NCBI GenBank assembly: GCA_029465975.1 | Contig: CM055738.1 | Location: 6,502,833 to 6,566,832, forward strand | Source: Dallia pectoralis | Taxonomy: Eukaryota; Chordata; Actinopteri; Esociformes; Umbridae | Direction: 5' to 3' | Length of the DNA: 64,000 nucleotides | In this document: piece by piece, positions 1 through 11,533 of the stretch | How positions within the stretch are numbered: position 1 is the first letter of the stretch | How the letters are laid out: every line of letters begins with the position of its first letter | The notes under the pieces: model-generated | The model's input: only the letters and a program-made list of their open reading frames with translations | Told to the model about the DNA's origin: nothing | The model's database searches: none | Program-made: the position numbers and the translations under genes

Positions 1-604
1 TTGTTTAGTATCTGTTATCTGGAATGAAAACCTTTCGTATTATATTTTCAATGGGATATACAGTGCCCTCAACTAGCTGACACCCTTGGAAAATTGTCTC
101 AAATGTTCTGTGAATATTTTTATATTGCGTATCCTTTTGATCTTTCGTTCAAATTGTCAACACAAATCTAACCATGAATTAAAGTACCGGTAACAACAAT
201 TCAAAGAAAAAAAAGAATCATAGAACTGAAACTTTTGCCAAATATATGTGTGCCACAGTTATTGGCTTTTAACCCTTGATGCAACCTTTCTTTGCCAATA
301 TAACCACTTGCACCTGCTGTTATGATACACATAGGATCGGATCTGAGAACATTCCTCCATTCAGAATCTGTCCAGATCCTTGAGGTCCCGAGGCTAATTC
401 TTATGGACTTTACTTTTCAGCTTATCTCTCAGGTTTTCTATAGGGTTAACTTTAGTGGGTTGAGATGCCCATGGAAAAATCTTATTCCGTGGTCAGTGAA
501 GCATTTTTGAGTTGAATTTGAGATTATCTGCTGAAGGATCCAACTGTGGACCAGGTTTATCTTCCTGACAGAGGCAGTCAGGTTTTTTATTTAGTATCTG
601 CTCA
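1..604 (-). mobile_element. Degenerate Tc1-like DNA transposon fragment (outer element)
   Basis: The region from about 240 to 604 reads on the minus strand like the transposase middle of a common fish Tc1/mariner family. The complement of this stretch carries the usual succession of transposase coding blocks, including the aatctgtccagatcc and gaggcagtcaggtttt stretches, but is broken by many changes. The element appears interrupted at about 604 by a second Tc1-like terminus. Confidence 0.6.
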
Positions 605-1180
605 TGCAGTAAAGGAAGAAAGTATTTGATCCCCAGGTGGTTTTGTACATTTGCCCACTGACAAACACATGATTATGGCTTAGTACTTGGTGGCAAAACC
701 CCTTCTGGCAATCACTGAGGTCAGGCGTTCCTTGTAGTTGGTCACCATGTTTGCACAGATCTCAGGAGGGATTTTGTCCCATTTTTCTTTGCAGATCTTT
801 TCCAAGTCATTAAAATTTCAAGGCTGATGTTTGGCAACTTGAACCTTCAGCTCCCTCCACAGATTTTCTATGGGATAAAGGTCTGGAGACTGGCTAGGCC
901 ACTTCAGAACTTTAATGTGCTTCTTCTTGATCAACTCCTTTGTTGCCTTGGCCGTGTGTTTTGAGTCCTTGTCATGCTGCCATTTTCAATGCCCTGGCTG
1001 AGGGAACGAGGTTCTCATCGATGATTTGACAGTACATGGCCCATCCATTGTCACTTTGATCTGGTGAAGTTGTCTTGTCCCCTTAGCAGAAAAACACACC
1101 CAAAGCATGATGTGTCCACCTCCATGTTTGATGTTGGGGATGGTGTTCTTGGGGTTATAGGCTGCATTCTTTCTATTTGG
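605..1180 (-). mobile_element. Tc1-like transposon relic, C-terminal transposase half
   Basis: From about 690 to 1175, the minus strand encodes a decayed Tc1 transposase. It includes the SKHTAKATKELIKKKH block, QSPDLYPIENLWRELK (the final catalytic Glu region of the DDE domain, with Tyr where the family has Asn) and the C-terminal end ARRGFATKY. In-frame stops and small deletions break it. The bases about 605-640 (cagtaaaggaagaaag) match a Tc1 terminal end. The N-terminal half is absent: the sequence runs into the minisatellite at 1176. Confidence 0.8.
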
Positions 1181-2465
1181 ACCCCTATGGTGGAGGCCTA
1201 TTTGGACCCCTATGGTGGAGGCCTATTTGGACCCCTATGGTGGAGGCCTATTTGGACCCCTATGGTGGAGGCCTATTTGGACCCCTATGGTGGAGGCCTA
1301 TTTGGACCCCTATGGTGGAGGCCTATTTGTTGGAGGCCTATTTGGACCCCTATGGTGGAGGCCTATTTGGACCCCTATGGTGGAGGCCTATTTGGTGGAG
1401 GCCTATTTGGACCCCTATGGTGGAGGCCTATTTGGACCCCTATGGTGGAGGCCTATTTGGACCCCTATGGTGGAGGCCTATTTGGACCCCTATGGTGGAG
1501 GCCTATTTGGACCCCTATGGTGGAGGCCTATTTGGACCCCTATGGTGGAGGCCTATTTGGACCCCTATGGTGGAGGCCTATTTGGACCACTATGGTGGAG
1601 GCCTATTTGGACCCCTTTGGTGGAGGCCTATTTGGTGGAGGCATATTTGGTGGAGGCCTATTTGGTGGAGGCCTATTTGGTAGAGGCCTATTTGGACCCC
1701 TTTGGTGGAGGCCTATTTGGTGGAGGCCTATTTGGTGGAGGCCTATTTGGTGGAGGCCTATTTGGTAGAGGCCTATTTGGTAGAGGCCTATTTGGTAGAG
1801 GCCTATTTGGTAGAGGCCTATTTGGTAGAGGCCTATTTGGTAGAGGCCTATTTGGTAGAGGCCTATTTGGTAGAGGCCTATTTGGTAGAGGCCTATTTGG
1901 TGGAGGCCTATTTGGTAGAGGCCTATTTGGTAGAGACCTATTTGGTGGAGGCCTATTTGGTGGAGGCCTATTTGGTGGAGGCCTATTTGGTAGAGGCCTA
2001 TTTGGTAGAGGCCTATTTGGTAGAGGCCTATTTGGTAGAGGCCTATTTGGTAGAGGCCTATTTGGTAGAGGCCTATTTGGTAGAGGCCTATTTGGTAGAG
2101 GCCTATTTGGTAGAGGCCTATTTGGTAGAGGCCTATTTGGTGAAGGCCTATTTGGTGGAGGCCTATTTGGTGGAGGCCTATTTGGTGGAGGCCTATTTGG
2201 TGGAGGCCTATTTGGTGGAGGCCTATTTGGTGGAGGCCTATTTGGTGGAGGCCTATTTGGTGGAGGCCTATTTGGTGGAGGCCTATTTGGTGGAGGCCTA
2301 TTTGGTAGAGGCCTATTTGGTGGAGGCCTATTTGGTAGAGGCCTATTTGGTAGAGGCCTATTTGGTAGAGGCCTATTTGGTAGAGGCCTATTTGGTAGAG
2401 GCCTATTTGGTAGAGGCCTATTTGGTAGAGGCCTATTTGGTAGAGGCCTATTTGGTGAAGGCCTA
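1176..2465. repeat. Minisatellite, 25-bp then 15-bp units
   Basis: The first third is mostly 25-bp units. The rest is 15-bp units tttggtggaggccta or tttggtagaggccta. The 15-bp unit equals the 25-bp unit without its internal 10 bases (acccctatgg). Each unit contains the palindrome AGGCCT. Unit lengths without stop codons create long open frames on both strands (GLFGG-type and NRPLP-type), which are artefacts. Confidence 0.97.
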
Positions 2466-3737
2466 TGCTTTGTCACGTTGCACTCTAGCGATGACTTGTG
2501 GTTGATCTGCTGCCTTTGAGCGCAAACATCGTTGTTGGCTGGTTGATTGAATGCTGTAGCGAGTGTATTGATGAAAACGTCCTGGTTGAGTGAGCAGTGG
2601 GATACGAAGTTAAGCTTTGCAAGGTGTGCTTTGGAGGAAACCTTTAGTTTTTTTATGTGTATTTGTTGCAACAAATGTTTGGTTTTGCAAATTGGTCATT
2701 GTGAATTCGGCTAACCTTTTTACAGTGCACTTGTTTGTATATGAACTTGTATTGATTAATGGAAACAAACACATTGCTGATTGGCTGTTAATGGAAACAA
2801 ACACATTGCTCATTGGCTGTTAATGGAAACAAACACATTGCTGATTGGCTGTTAATGGAAACAAACACATTGCTGATTGGCTGTGTTTGCTGTCTGCACT
2901 GCAATTAGGGGTTGTTTACAGAAGAACTCTATCATGCGCTAATTGGATATCAATTTGGAGGTTTTAGAAGAAAAAGTTTCAAGAGTTACCTGCCCTTATA
3001 GCAACTAAACATGTATTTAAAAACTGGGAAATGGATCCAGACCCTTAAAGCCTCTGTAATCATCTGGTGGAGGCGGAGGCCATAAACAATGTCTCATTAA
3101 ATTAATTTAATTAGCTGTTCATTAAGGCTCTGATGTGGTCAAACAGAGATCAGAGATGGTTGTGATTCTATGATTTACAGATACAGTCTAGATCCCATGC
3201 CTTGTTTTGTTGCAGAATTGCAGTCCTTTCAAGGTGTAACGATGTAAATACTGTTCAGCCCCCAACATGTTCACTGTGGCTGTGTCTGTCGTCGGTTTTT
3301 CTTGACCTTACATCTCACCTGGAGCTGCAGCAGGCCACTCAGGAGTACTATTTTTCATTCCATATATGGTTTGCTCAAAATCCCTTGGCATTGGTGATCC
3401 CCCCGTAAGTTCCAGGTGATTGGATGCAAGAGTTGTGCATGCCATTCATGGTGAAGCAAAAACATGTTCTTTGTAAAATAATGCTCTACATATTCAGCTT
3501 AATCTACCGTCCAGCGACAGAAATACTCCACTAGATATTTTAGTTATGTGCAGAGAATAGAGAAATGGCTTCTCATAAAAGTCAGTTCCGTTCCGTTGTG
3601 CGAATATCTTTCCACACCTGCAGACAGGTCTTGGCTGTGCACTGGGGTTTCATGACAAACTGTGCAGCATGTGAGACACAGAGTTTAGATGACAAATGTG
3701 TCCGGTCAGAGTAACAGCCACAGGTAAATCCCTACGC
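2466..3737. other. No gene seen; short 32-bp tandem repeat
   Basis: The only structure recognised is four copies of a 32-bp unit at 2757-2884 (containing ggaaacaaacacattgct at 2761, 2793, 2825 and 2857). The remainder shows no convincing exon or mobile element. Confidence 0.7.
2757..2884. repeat. 32-bp tandem repeat, four copies
   Basis: Four near-identical copies. One has a G to C change in the gattggctg part. Confidence 0.95.
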
Positions 3738-4384
3738 ACTGTCCACTGTCACTTGGAACAATGTGTGCTTCTATACTTCAGCGACGCTGTGTACCGTGCA
3801 AAGCGATGCCCGCACATTCTGTCCACTGTCACTTGGAAAAATGTGTGCTTCTATACTTCAGCGACGCTGTGTACCGTGCAAAGCGATGCCCGCACATTCT
3901 GTCCACTGTCACTTGGAACAATGTGTGCTTCTATACTTCAGCGACGCTGTGTACCGTGCAAAGCGATGCCCGCACATTCTGTCCACTGTCACTTGGAACA
4001 ATGTGTGCTTCTATACTTCAGCGACGCTGTGTACCGTGCAAAGCGATGCCCGCACATTCTGTCCACTGTCACTTGGAACAATGTGTGCTTCTATACTTCA
4101 GCGACGCTGTGTACCGTGCAAAGCGATGCCCGCACATTCTGTCCACTGTCACTTGGAACAATGTGTGCTTCTATACTTCAGCGACGCTGTGTACCGTGCA
4201 AAGCGATGCCCGCACATTCTGTCCACTGTCACTTGGAACAATGTGTGCTTCTATACTTCAGCGACGCTGTGTACCGTGCAAAGCGATGCCCGCACATTCT
4301 GTCCACTGTCACTTGGAACAATGTGTGCTTCTATACTTCAGCGACGCTGTGTACCGTGCAAAGCGATGCCCGCACATCCTGTCC
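3738..4384. repeat. 80-bp tandem repeat, eight copies
   Basis: The period is exactly 80 bp (cgcacattct recurs at 3811, 3891, 3971 and so on). The copies are almost identical; I see one A for C change in the first full unit and a T to C change at the last border. Because 80 is not a multiple of three, all three frames are used in turn, giving look-alike ORFs that are not genes. Confidence 0.97.
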
Positions 4385-6017
4385 ATCAGCATCTGGCTTG
4401 CTAGCAATTAGGCTATCACTCACCCACAATGCATCCAGTCACGGAAAATACACCGTGTCGCAAATTTCAACCTGAAATAAAAGTTTGTGTCATGTAATTA
4501 CATCCAGCACTCTCCAGGTGGTTGTGTGACCGTGGCCCGGAGAATTTCTGCTCCGTCATTAAAAATAATTACGATGGGTATTGTGGTGGTAACACGTTGA
4601 TATGAATAGGAAGCACCTGGGGAAGAACGAACAAAGGCCTTAATAATGACACATTCTATTACAGTTGCCACAGTAACATACTATATGGTGTCAGTTGGAG
4701 CTTTGTATTCAGAAAGCCCCCAAATCTCCCCCCACCTCCCCCCACCATCCACCGAACATCATGCCGTTTGCCATGAGTCAGGGCTGAGTTGATAGGCATA
4801 TCTCTTTCCCGGTTCTGACTTTTTTCGGGAGTGTGGGTTGGTTGTTCCAGTCTGTTAGAGCTTATTAGGATTCGACTAAACATCTGTGGGCAGATAGGTT
4901 GATGAGTGTTAGTCCTGTGTGACTCGACCGATGATTCAGTACTGAGGTCGAATGCATCATCGCGCGGCGATGTGTGTACGAATAAAACAAAACGTTGTCT
5001 TTAGATGATGGGGGGGGGGGTTCACAGGAGATCTGGCTTGGTTTACTGGAAGGCCTGGGAATGCAAAGCCTGATAAAATCGGTGAAAATAATAAAATAAT
5101 CTTCAGTTTGGGAAACAATAAAGAGATGGATATGTGTCTCGTGTGCTGGGTTTTCCCTGTCGAGCTTTAAACCGAGGCCCTGTGTTTTCTTGCTCTACGA
5201 TTAGTTCAGTGTTTCTTACATGATTCTGTGGTAATCGCTCTGCTGGTTTGGTGGCACAGAGAGCACTCACTGACTTAGGGGTCAGATCGCTGTTTCTTTT
5301 CGTCAGGGGCATTGCAGTTTAGCTTTTTTGTTATTCACTGAGACAACATTCTCAACACTTCGGAAATCGGTTGGAAATCGTTTCCAAACCAAACGTTCAT
5401 AGCAGTTCTGCGACAACACGTCAGCTCTATTGTTGGACTCTCTGGACACCCCCAGATCGAGGTCACGCTCTTCAGATCCAGGGATAATGGGAAACCTGTT
5501 TATACGCGCACCCTTTTAAACGTCTATGACACAATCAGCGCAGTGTCGCCTTCGATATGTTTAACAACACGAAATTCTAACACGTAACAAAGCAGGGAAC
5601 ATCACAACAACATATTTTGCAATATTCAACTGCTCATGCAGAATATCTGATATGAAAGTGTACATAAGGTGTGGAATGAGGGCTCGGTTAAGTTGCGTCG
5701 ACGCTGGCCTTGCACAAGCCATTTAAACTGACTAAGCAATATGGGTGATTAGTTGTCCCTTATGTAAAGTCCCTGTCACTTATTTCCTTATAATAGGCTG
5801 GGTGGGGTAGAAGTCCATGTGTCCATGTTGGGGCATTGGTGAGGGATTGTTTAATGGATCTGACCTAAGACCTGCAGCTCCAGTTAAAAGAGATAAGTCG
5901 TTTTACGACGTCTCCCTGAATAGGAACCAAATGGCATTGTTTTTCATTAGCTGGCCGTAACCAATAGTCATTCTGCATACTTTTGAATGGTCTAGACCTC
6001 ATATAATCAAATAGAGT
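4385..6017. other. No gene seen
   Basis: Unique-looking sequence with short open frames only. A G run lies near 5010. No splice-bounded conserved frame was recognised. Confidence 0.6.
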
Positions 6018-6570
6018 TGGTACAATCATATAGTGCGGGTACAATCGTATGGTGCGGGTACAATCGTATGGTGCGGGTACTATCGTATGGTGCGGGTACT
6101 ATCGTATGGTGCGGGTACTATCGTATGGTGCGGGTACTATCGTATGGTGCGGGTACAATCGTATGGTGCGGGTACAATCGTACTATCGTACGGTGCTGGA
6201 ACTATCGTACGGTGCTGGAACTATCGTACGGTGCTGGAACTATCGTACGGTGCTGGAACTATCGTACGGTGCTGGTACAATCGTACGGTGCGGGTACTAT
6301 CGTACGGTGCTGGAACTATCGTACGGTGCTGGAACTATCGTACGGTGCGGGTACTATCGTACGGAGGGGGTACTTTCGTACGGTGGGGGTTCTATCGTAC
6401 GGTGCGGGTACTATCGTACGGTGCGGGTACTATCGTACGGTGCGGGTACTATCGTTCGGTGCGGGTACTATCGTACGGTGCGGGTACTATCGTACGGTGT
6501 GTGTACTATCGTTTGGTGCGAGTACTATTGTATGGTGTGTGTACTATCATATAGTGTGGGTTCTATATCA
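6018..6570. repeat. 19-bp minisatellite
   Basis: About 29 copies of a 19-bp unit around gtgcgggtactatcgta. The array has blocks: TATGG-type units first, then TACGG units with ctggaac, then TACGG units with cgggtac. This suggests expansion of successive variants. Confidence 0.95.
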
Positions 6571-8722
6571 TATATTGGGTGTGTCAACATGTTTGAGACA
6601 TTAACAGTTGTAGTAGTAGTCTAGAAAATGTATTTTTTATTTCTGTATCCATTGCGGTTTATGTGTAGTCCATAATTAAACCACTATATTATATATATAA
6701 CTCACTGTACAGTTCTGAAAAAATTCACTATCACATTATACCATTATTCTGGCATCTTCTCGGCTCTACTGCTTCGTTTTGCTCAAATAACACAGGGCTA
6801 CTCTGCTTTCAGATCGCTCCTTCATCCTTATCGGCTTGGAAATCTGAGCTTCCAATGTCTATGTAAATGATGTCTCACTCAGGGAGTGTGATGTGTATCG
6901 GGAGACAGAAATGTATCTGGAATTGGGCCCAGAGCTGCACAAATCTATATATGTTTGTGAGAACCTCCAGTCCAGAAACATCGCAGAAGGTCACCTTGTC
7001 TGGGTACTTTACATTTAAATGATTTGTCACTTATATGGCACTGTAGACAACCTTTAGTTTCATAGGGTTTATCGCTTGTCCTGCTTTCATACTGTTTTAC
7101 CACCCCCCTCCGACTGGTAGATATGGAGGACCACCTGGTCACACTGTAGTGACTCTCATTAAAGCTCCTCTCCTTCTGCCAGGGTGGATTTTAAACCCCA
7201 ACCTGATGCCACTCTGGGCACACTTACGGCACACGTTTGTCAATCGATGCATTTTCTTTCCACTTGATGACGAGGGCGGAGTCACGGCGAGGACGACGAC
7301 ACCCATTTGTCGGATTGGAAACAAGAAACTCATGCTGTGTGCCGTGATGAGGGCTGTCTGTCACAGGAAATGCATCGGAATAAAAACACAAACAATTCCC
7401 TCCCGCTCAACACCTTTCGTTGTTTTGCAACGGAATGGGTCGTTTGGTGTGGGCGATGTGTGCAGGGAGAGGGCTTGCTGTCTCATTGGATTCTGTTAAT
7501 CACTTTTATGGGGACCTCAGTAACTGTAATTAGACTGACAGAGTGATGGAGCACAGGGGCCCTGTTGGAAACGTGTGTGTGTGTGTGTGTGTGTGTTTGC
7601 ACTGTGCAATAGGAGTTCACCAAGGAATACAATAACATGATATTACTTACAATATCAATGATAATTCCATTTGGGTGTTCTGGATCTGAAGCCGGGCAAA
7701 TATGACGGGAATTCCATTCTGTTTCACAATATGTGTTACTGTTGAAAAGCAGCGCTCGCTTCTTTGCTGTTGTTGTGTCAAGAGTATTTCTTGCATGTTT
7801 TTGCCTCAAATTGAACCGGGTTGTCTTACTTGTAACCTAATATTGTCTTGGTTACGGAGCTGAGCTGTATATTGAACATATTTGGATTGAGAAATCAGAT
7901 TTTCAGATCGTTAGATGATGGTTCGCAACCCACCTGCTGAGAAGCCATTCTGTACCTATGTAGTATTTACCTAATCCGTGCAGTACGCTGCTGCGAAGAT
8001 AATATAGGTCCCGTTATCTCATTTGTATTGTTTGAACGTTGATAACCTGTGCTCCAGAGAATAAGTACATATTGATCTTCTCATTTAATCAACACGCCAC
8101 CTACAGTGTTGCTTGGTCTGAGGGGGATATTAGACAAATAGCTCTTTAGGTTTCTATCGTACAGGTTGATCACATTCTCTCTGAGGACGGACTGACAGGT
8201 TGGTAGGCTGGAGACATTCACGCATTGAATTGGTAGTTACGCTATCTGTTCAAACGCCGCTCTGCCAAGTAACCATAGTGAATGCAGGCAAAGTTTGGAT
8301 TACCAACGACATTTGACCTGTATATTTGTCTCGTTCCTTCACCTCAGGTTGCTTGTTAACTAGTTTCAGTCTAATGTAAATGGGTCAAGATGGGAAACGT
8401 GCGTGTGTTTACCACCGTAAATGTCATGTGAATATTCTATTGGTTTAACTGTGTAGTAATAAAGACGGTGTACATTATTTAAGGGTTTTTATCTGGGAAT
8501 GTGCTCCCAACAGACCAAACGGCTTAAAGATATCCTGTTAGATTCAGAGGTCCCATGGTTGTACCTGAGAAACGCAGTATAAAAGCACAGACAAGTATCA
8601 ACAGGACACTGCTCTGCTCATTGCTCAAGATATCCCGTGTGCATGCAGGCCTTGTGTTCTGTCTTGTTTTATAAAAACACTTACGCTACTAAACCACCGT
8701 GAATCTGATAAGGATTTCTCAA
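6571..8722. other. No gene seen; short GT microsatellite
   Basis: A GT run lies at 7572-7596. Short ORFs at 7149-7546 show no recognised domain and no clear splice context. This may be intron or upstream flank of tfpi. Confidence 0.55.
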
Positions 8723-9330
8723 TACACGCACTACCGTTGGAAAGTCTGGGGTCACGTAGAAATGTCCTTGTTTTCGCATGACCGCCTACATGAAGTGAGT
8801 TTGAATAGGAAATATAGCCGACGCCATAGAGAATATCGTCACCGACAAGGTTAGAAATTATCATTTTGTATTGAAATAATTACTGTGTCTTTTAAACGTT
8901 GCTTTCATCAAACAAATTAGTGATTTGTAGCTATTACAGCCCTGCAGTCCTTTGGAATTCTAGTTGTCTATTTGTTGAGGTAATCTGAATTGATGAGGTC
9001 AGGTGACTGTGCTGGCCATACAGTTATAGACAGAATATCAGCTGACTACTTCCCTGAAGATTTCATGCGTAGTTTTGTGTTGTGCTAGGAGGAAGTTGGC
9101 TCCAATCAAGCGCCTTTCACATGGCACTGCAATATGGAGCGATAGCGTTCCTTCATCAAGATCCCTTTTACCCTGTACAATTATCCTACTTTACCTTCAC
9201 CACTAAACACCCCAGACCATCACATTGCCTTCATCTTGCTTGACAGATGGTGCCAAGCACTCCTCCAGCATTTTATTGGTCTGCGTCATACAAATGTTAT
9301 TCTTTGTGATCTGAACTTCTTTGTCTGCTG
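8723..9330 (-). mobile_element. Degenerate Tc1-like transposon
   Basis: The left end resembles the fish Tc1 terminus (cactaccgttggaaagtc, then ggggtcacgtagaaatgtcc). The minus strand then reads as decayed transposase. TVWPAQSPDL and the MKSSGKKSADILSIT stretch are recognisable among stops and frameshifts. The element is cut off at about 9330 by a GGTGNTG array. Confidence 0.8.
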
Positions 9331-10136
9331 ATGGTGCTGGTGTTGGTGTGGTGCTGGTGTTGGTGTGGTGCTGGTGATGGTGATGGTGCTGGTGATGGTT
9401 ATGGTGCTGGTGATGGTGTGATGATGGTGCTGGTGATGGTGTGGTGATGGTGTGGTGATGGTGTGGTGATGGTGTGGTGATGGTGCTGGTGTTGGTGTGG
9501 TGCTGGTGATGGTGTGGTGCTGGTGATGGTTATGGTGCTGGTGATGGTTATGGTGCTGGTGTTGGTGTGGTGCTGGTGATGGTGTGGTGCTGGTGATGGT
9601 GTGGTGTGGTGATGGTGTGATGATGGTGATGGTGGGTGTGGTGATGGTTATGGTGCTGGTGATGGTGTGGTGCTGGTGATGGTGGTGCTGGTGATGGTTA
9701 TGGTGCTGGTGATGGTTATGGTGCTGGTGATGGTGTGATGATGGTGCTGGTGTGGTGATGGTGCTGGTGATGGTGTGGTGATGGTGCTGGTGATGGTGTG
9801 GTGATGGTGCTGGTGATGATGTGGTGTGGTGATGGTGCTGGTGATGATGTGGTGTGGTGATGGTGCTGGTGATGATGTGGTGTGGTGATGGTGTGATGAT
9901 GGTGATGGTGTGGTGTGGTGATGGTGTGGTGCTGGTGATGGTGTGGTGATGGTGCTGGTGATGGTGTGGTGATGGTGTGATGATGGTGATGGTGTGGTGT
10001 GGTGATGGTGCTGGTGATAATGTGGTGTGGTGATGATGTGGTGTGGTGATGGTGTGGTGCTGGTGATGGTGATGGTGCTGGTGATGGTGTGGTGTGGTGA
10101 TGGTGCTGGTGATGGTGTGGTGATGGTGCTGGTGAT
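9328..10136. repeat. GGTGATG/GGTGCTG-type microsatellite array, about 800 bp
   Basis: Imperfect hexanucleotide-like tract of ggtgatggtgctggtgatgg with few interruptions. The complementary strand is open as His/Thr/Ser/Pro repeats, an artefact. Confidence 0.97.
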
Positions 10137-11017
10137 GTGCGGTTGACCAGTTCCAGTTTTACAGTGAAAACAACTGAACATTGAGCTCAATTATCTGCAT
10201 CCACCTTGTCCCACAGGTACCCCACACCCCTGTGGTGAGATGATGTGGTGTGCAGAATCAATAGGGACGTAATGACCATGGAAACCTAATGATTAACCAG
10301 TCAACTAAATGGGGGTCAGCCCCAGAGCACTGTCTGCAAATGTAATAGACTCCCCTACCTCTATCCCTGTGTTCATTGTACTGGCCCGTCAATGCCCTAT
10401 ACTACACATGCACGTCTACAATCGGTTTAGACTAAAATAATGGCAGATCAGGTTAGCGGAATAATGTAGCCTGTAGATCTGTTGTGTTTAGGCTGTGTTA
10501 TCACATGCTGTCATAAGGAAGTGTTCTGTGTGACGAGTACAGTAGAAACAGCACCGCCATGTGTTGGAATTGATGTGTACAAACTGTCCATACAATTAGT
10601 TGGTTATTTTATAGACAGCCCTGCACTCCAGAGTAAAGATCGTCTCTGTACGCACTCCTTCCACAGTGCAGCGTTGGTGGTTCTTAGCAACGGCCAGACT
10701 GATCTGGATATGTTGTTCACCATGAGTCAGGTCGGCATGCACATATACATTGACACTGATGTCATATTCGCTTTGATTAGATTGGACGGTGGGAGACTTC
10801 ACATTGAGCAATTCGCTCATATTGCAAACGCAGCCACCGCACTAATATCCGTCCAATGCTCCCTCCCTGCCTCCTTTAGAAAGAAAACTAAATTCAAAGG
10901 TGATTCATTTTTAATCAGACCTGACTGTGGCCTGGTTTTCCGCCATCGCCTGTTTTTTTGGCGTCATCTGGTTTTCTGGCGTCATCTGTTTTTTTTTTTG
11001 CCCTCACCTGGTTTTCT
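10137..11017. other. No gene seen
   Basis: An open frame at 10482-11147 (+) has no recognised domain and runs into the LTR at 11023, so it is not supported as a gene. Short repeats of tggcgtcatctggttttc lie near 10955-11022 and were the insertion site of the LTR element. Confidence 0.55.
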
Positions 11018-11022
11018 GGCGT

Positions 11023-11435
11023 TGTCACGAACAGAGCGGCGTAGTGTGGTTGAAGCCATTTGCAGAGCCAGTAATCCGTTTGATACAGGTTTATTTACAC
11101 GGCAACATAAAACAAACCGTAAACGGTGGAAAAGGCTAAACTGTTGAAAATGAAACAAACTATGCGCATATAGCGTCTTATAATACAATACACGAACAAC
11201 AGCAGTAGACAACGACTAACACTCACCTCTAACTAAACTGTGTGACATGAAACAACAAACAATGCTAAGCAACGAGTGACTTGCTAGCGACCCCTTTATA
11301 TCCCCACATAAAGTGACAGATTACTAACACCTGTGACCACGTGAAAGAGGAAGTAATCACAGCTAGTGAGAACAAAAACACGGAAGTGGATCACCGAAAT
11401 GGAAGTGTAGCAACGCCACCACACCAATCGTGACA
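11023..11435 (-). repeat. LTR (3' LTR of the minus-strand element)
   Basis: 413 bp, TG...CA ends within an 8-bp inverted repeat. The polyadenylation signal AATAAA is on the minus strand at 11090-11095. It differs from the other LTR at two positions seen by eye (near 11100 and in the ctaaca/cctgtg region). Confidence 0.95.
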
Positions 11436-11533
11436 GTATCCCCCACTAAAAGGCTAGCTCCCCAGATAGCCGAACGAACCAACAAAAACCACAAGGGAGC
11501 AACAAGACAGGACCCACAGTTAAACCCAATGGG

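Noticed and set aside
1064..2674. Long open frames on both strands (Gly-Leu-Phe-Gly and Asn-Arg-Pro repeats)
   Set aside because: They are products of a stop-free 15/25-bp minisatellite open in several frames at once, without a conserved non-repetitive domain.
10482..11147. 221-codon + strand ORF
   Set aside because: No recognised domain, and its last third reads into the LTR of a recent insertion, so the frame cannot be ancestral.
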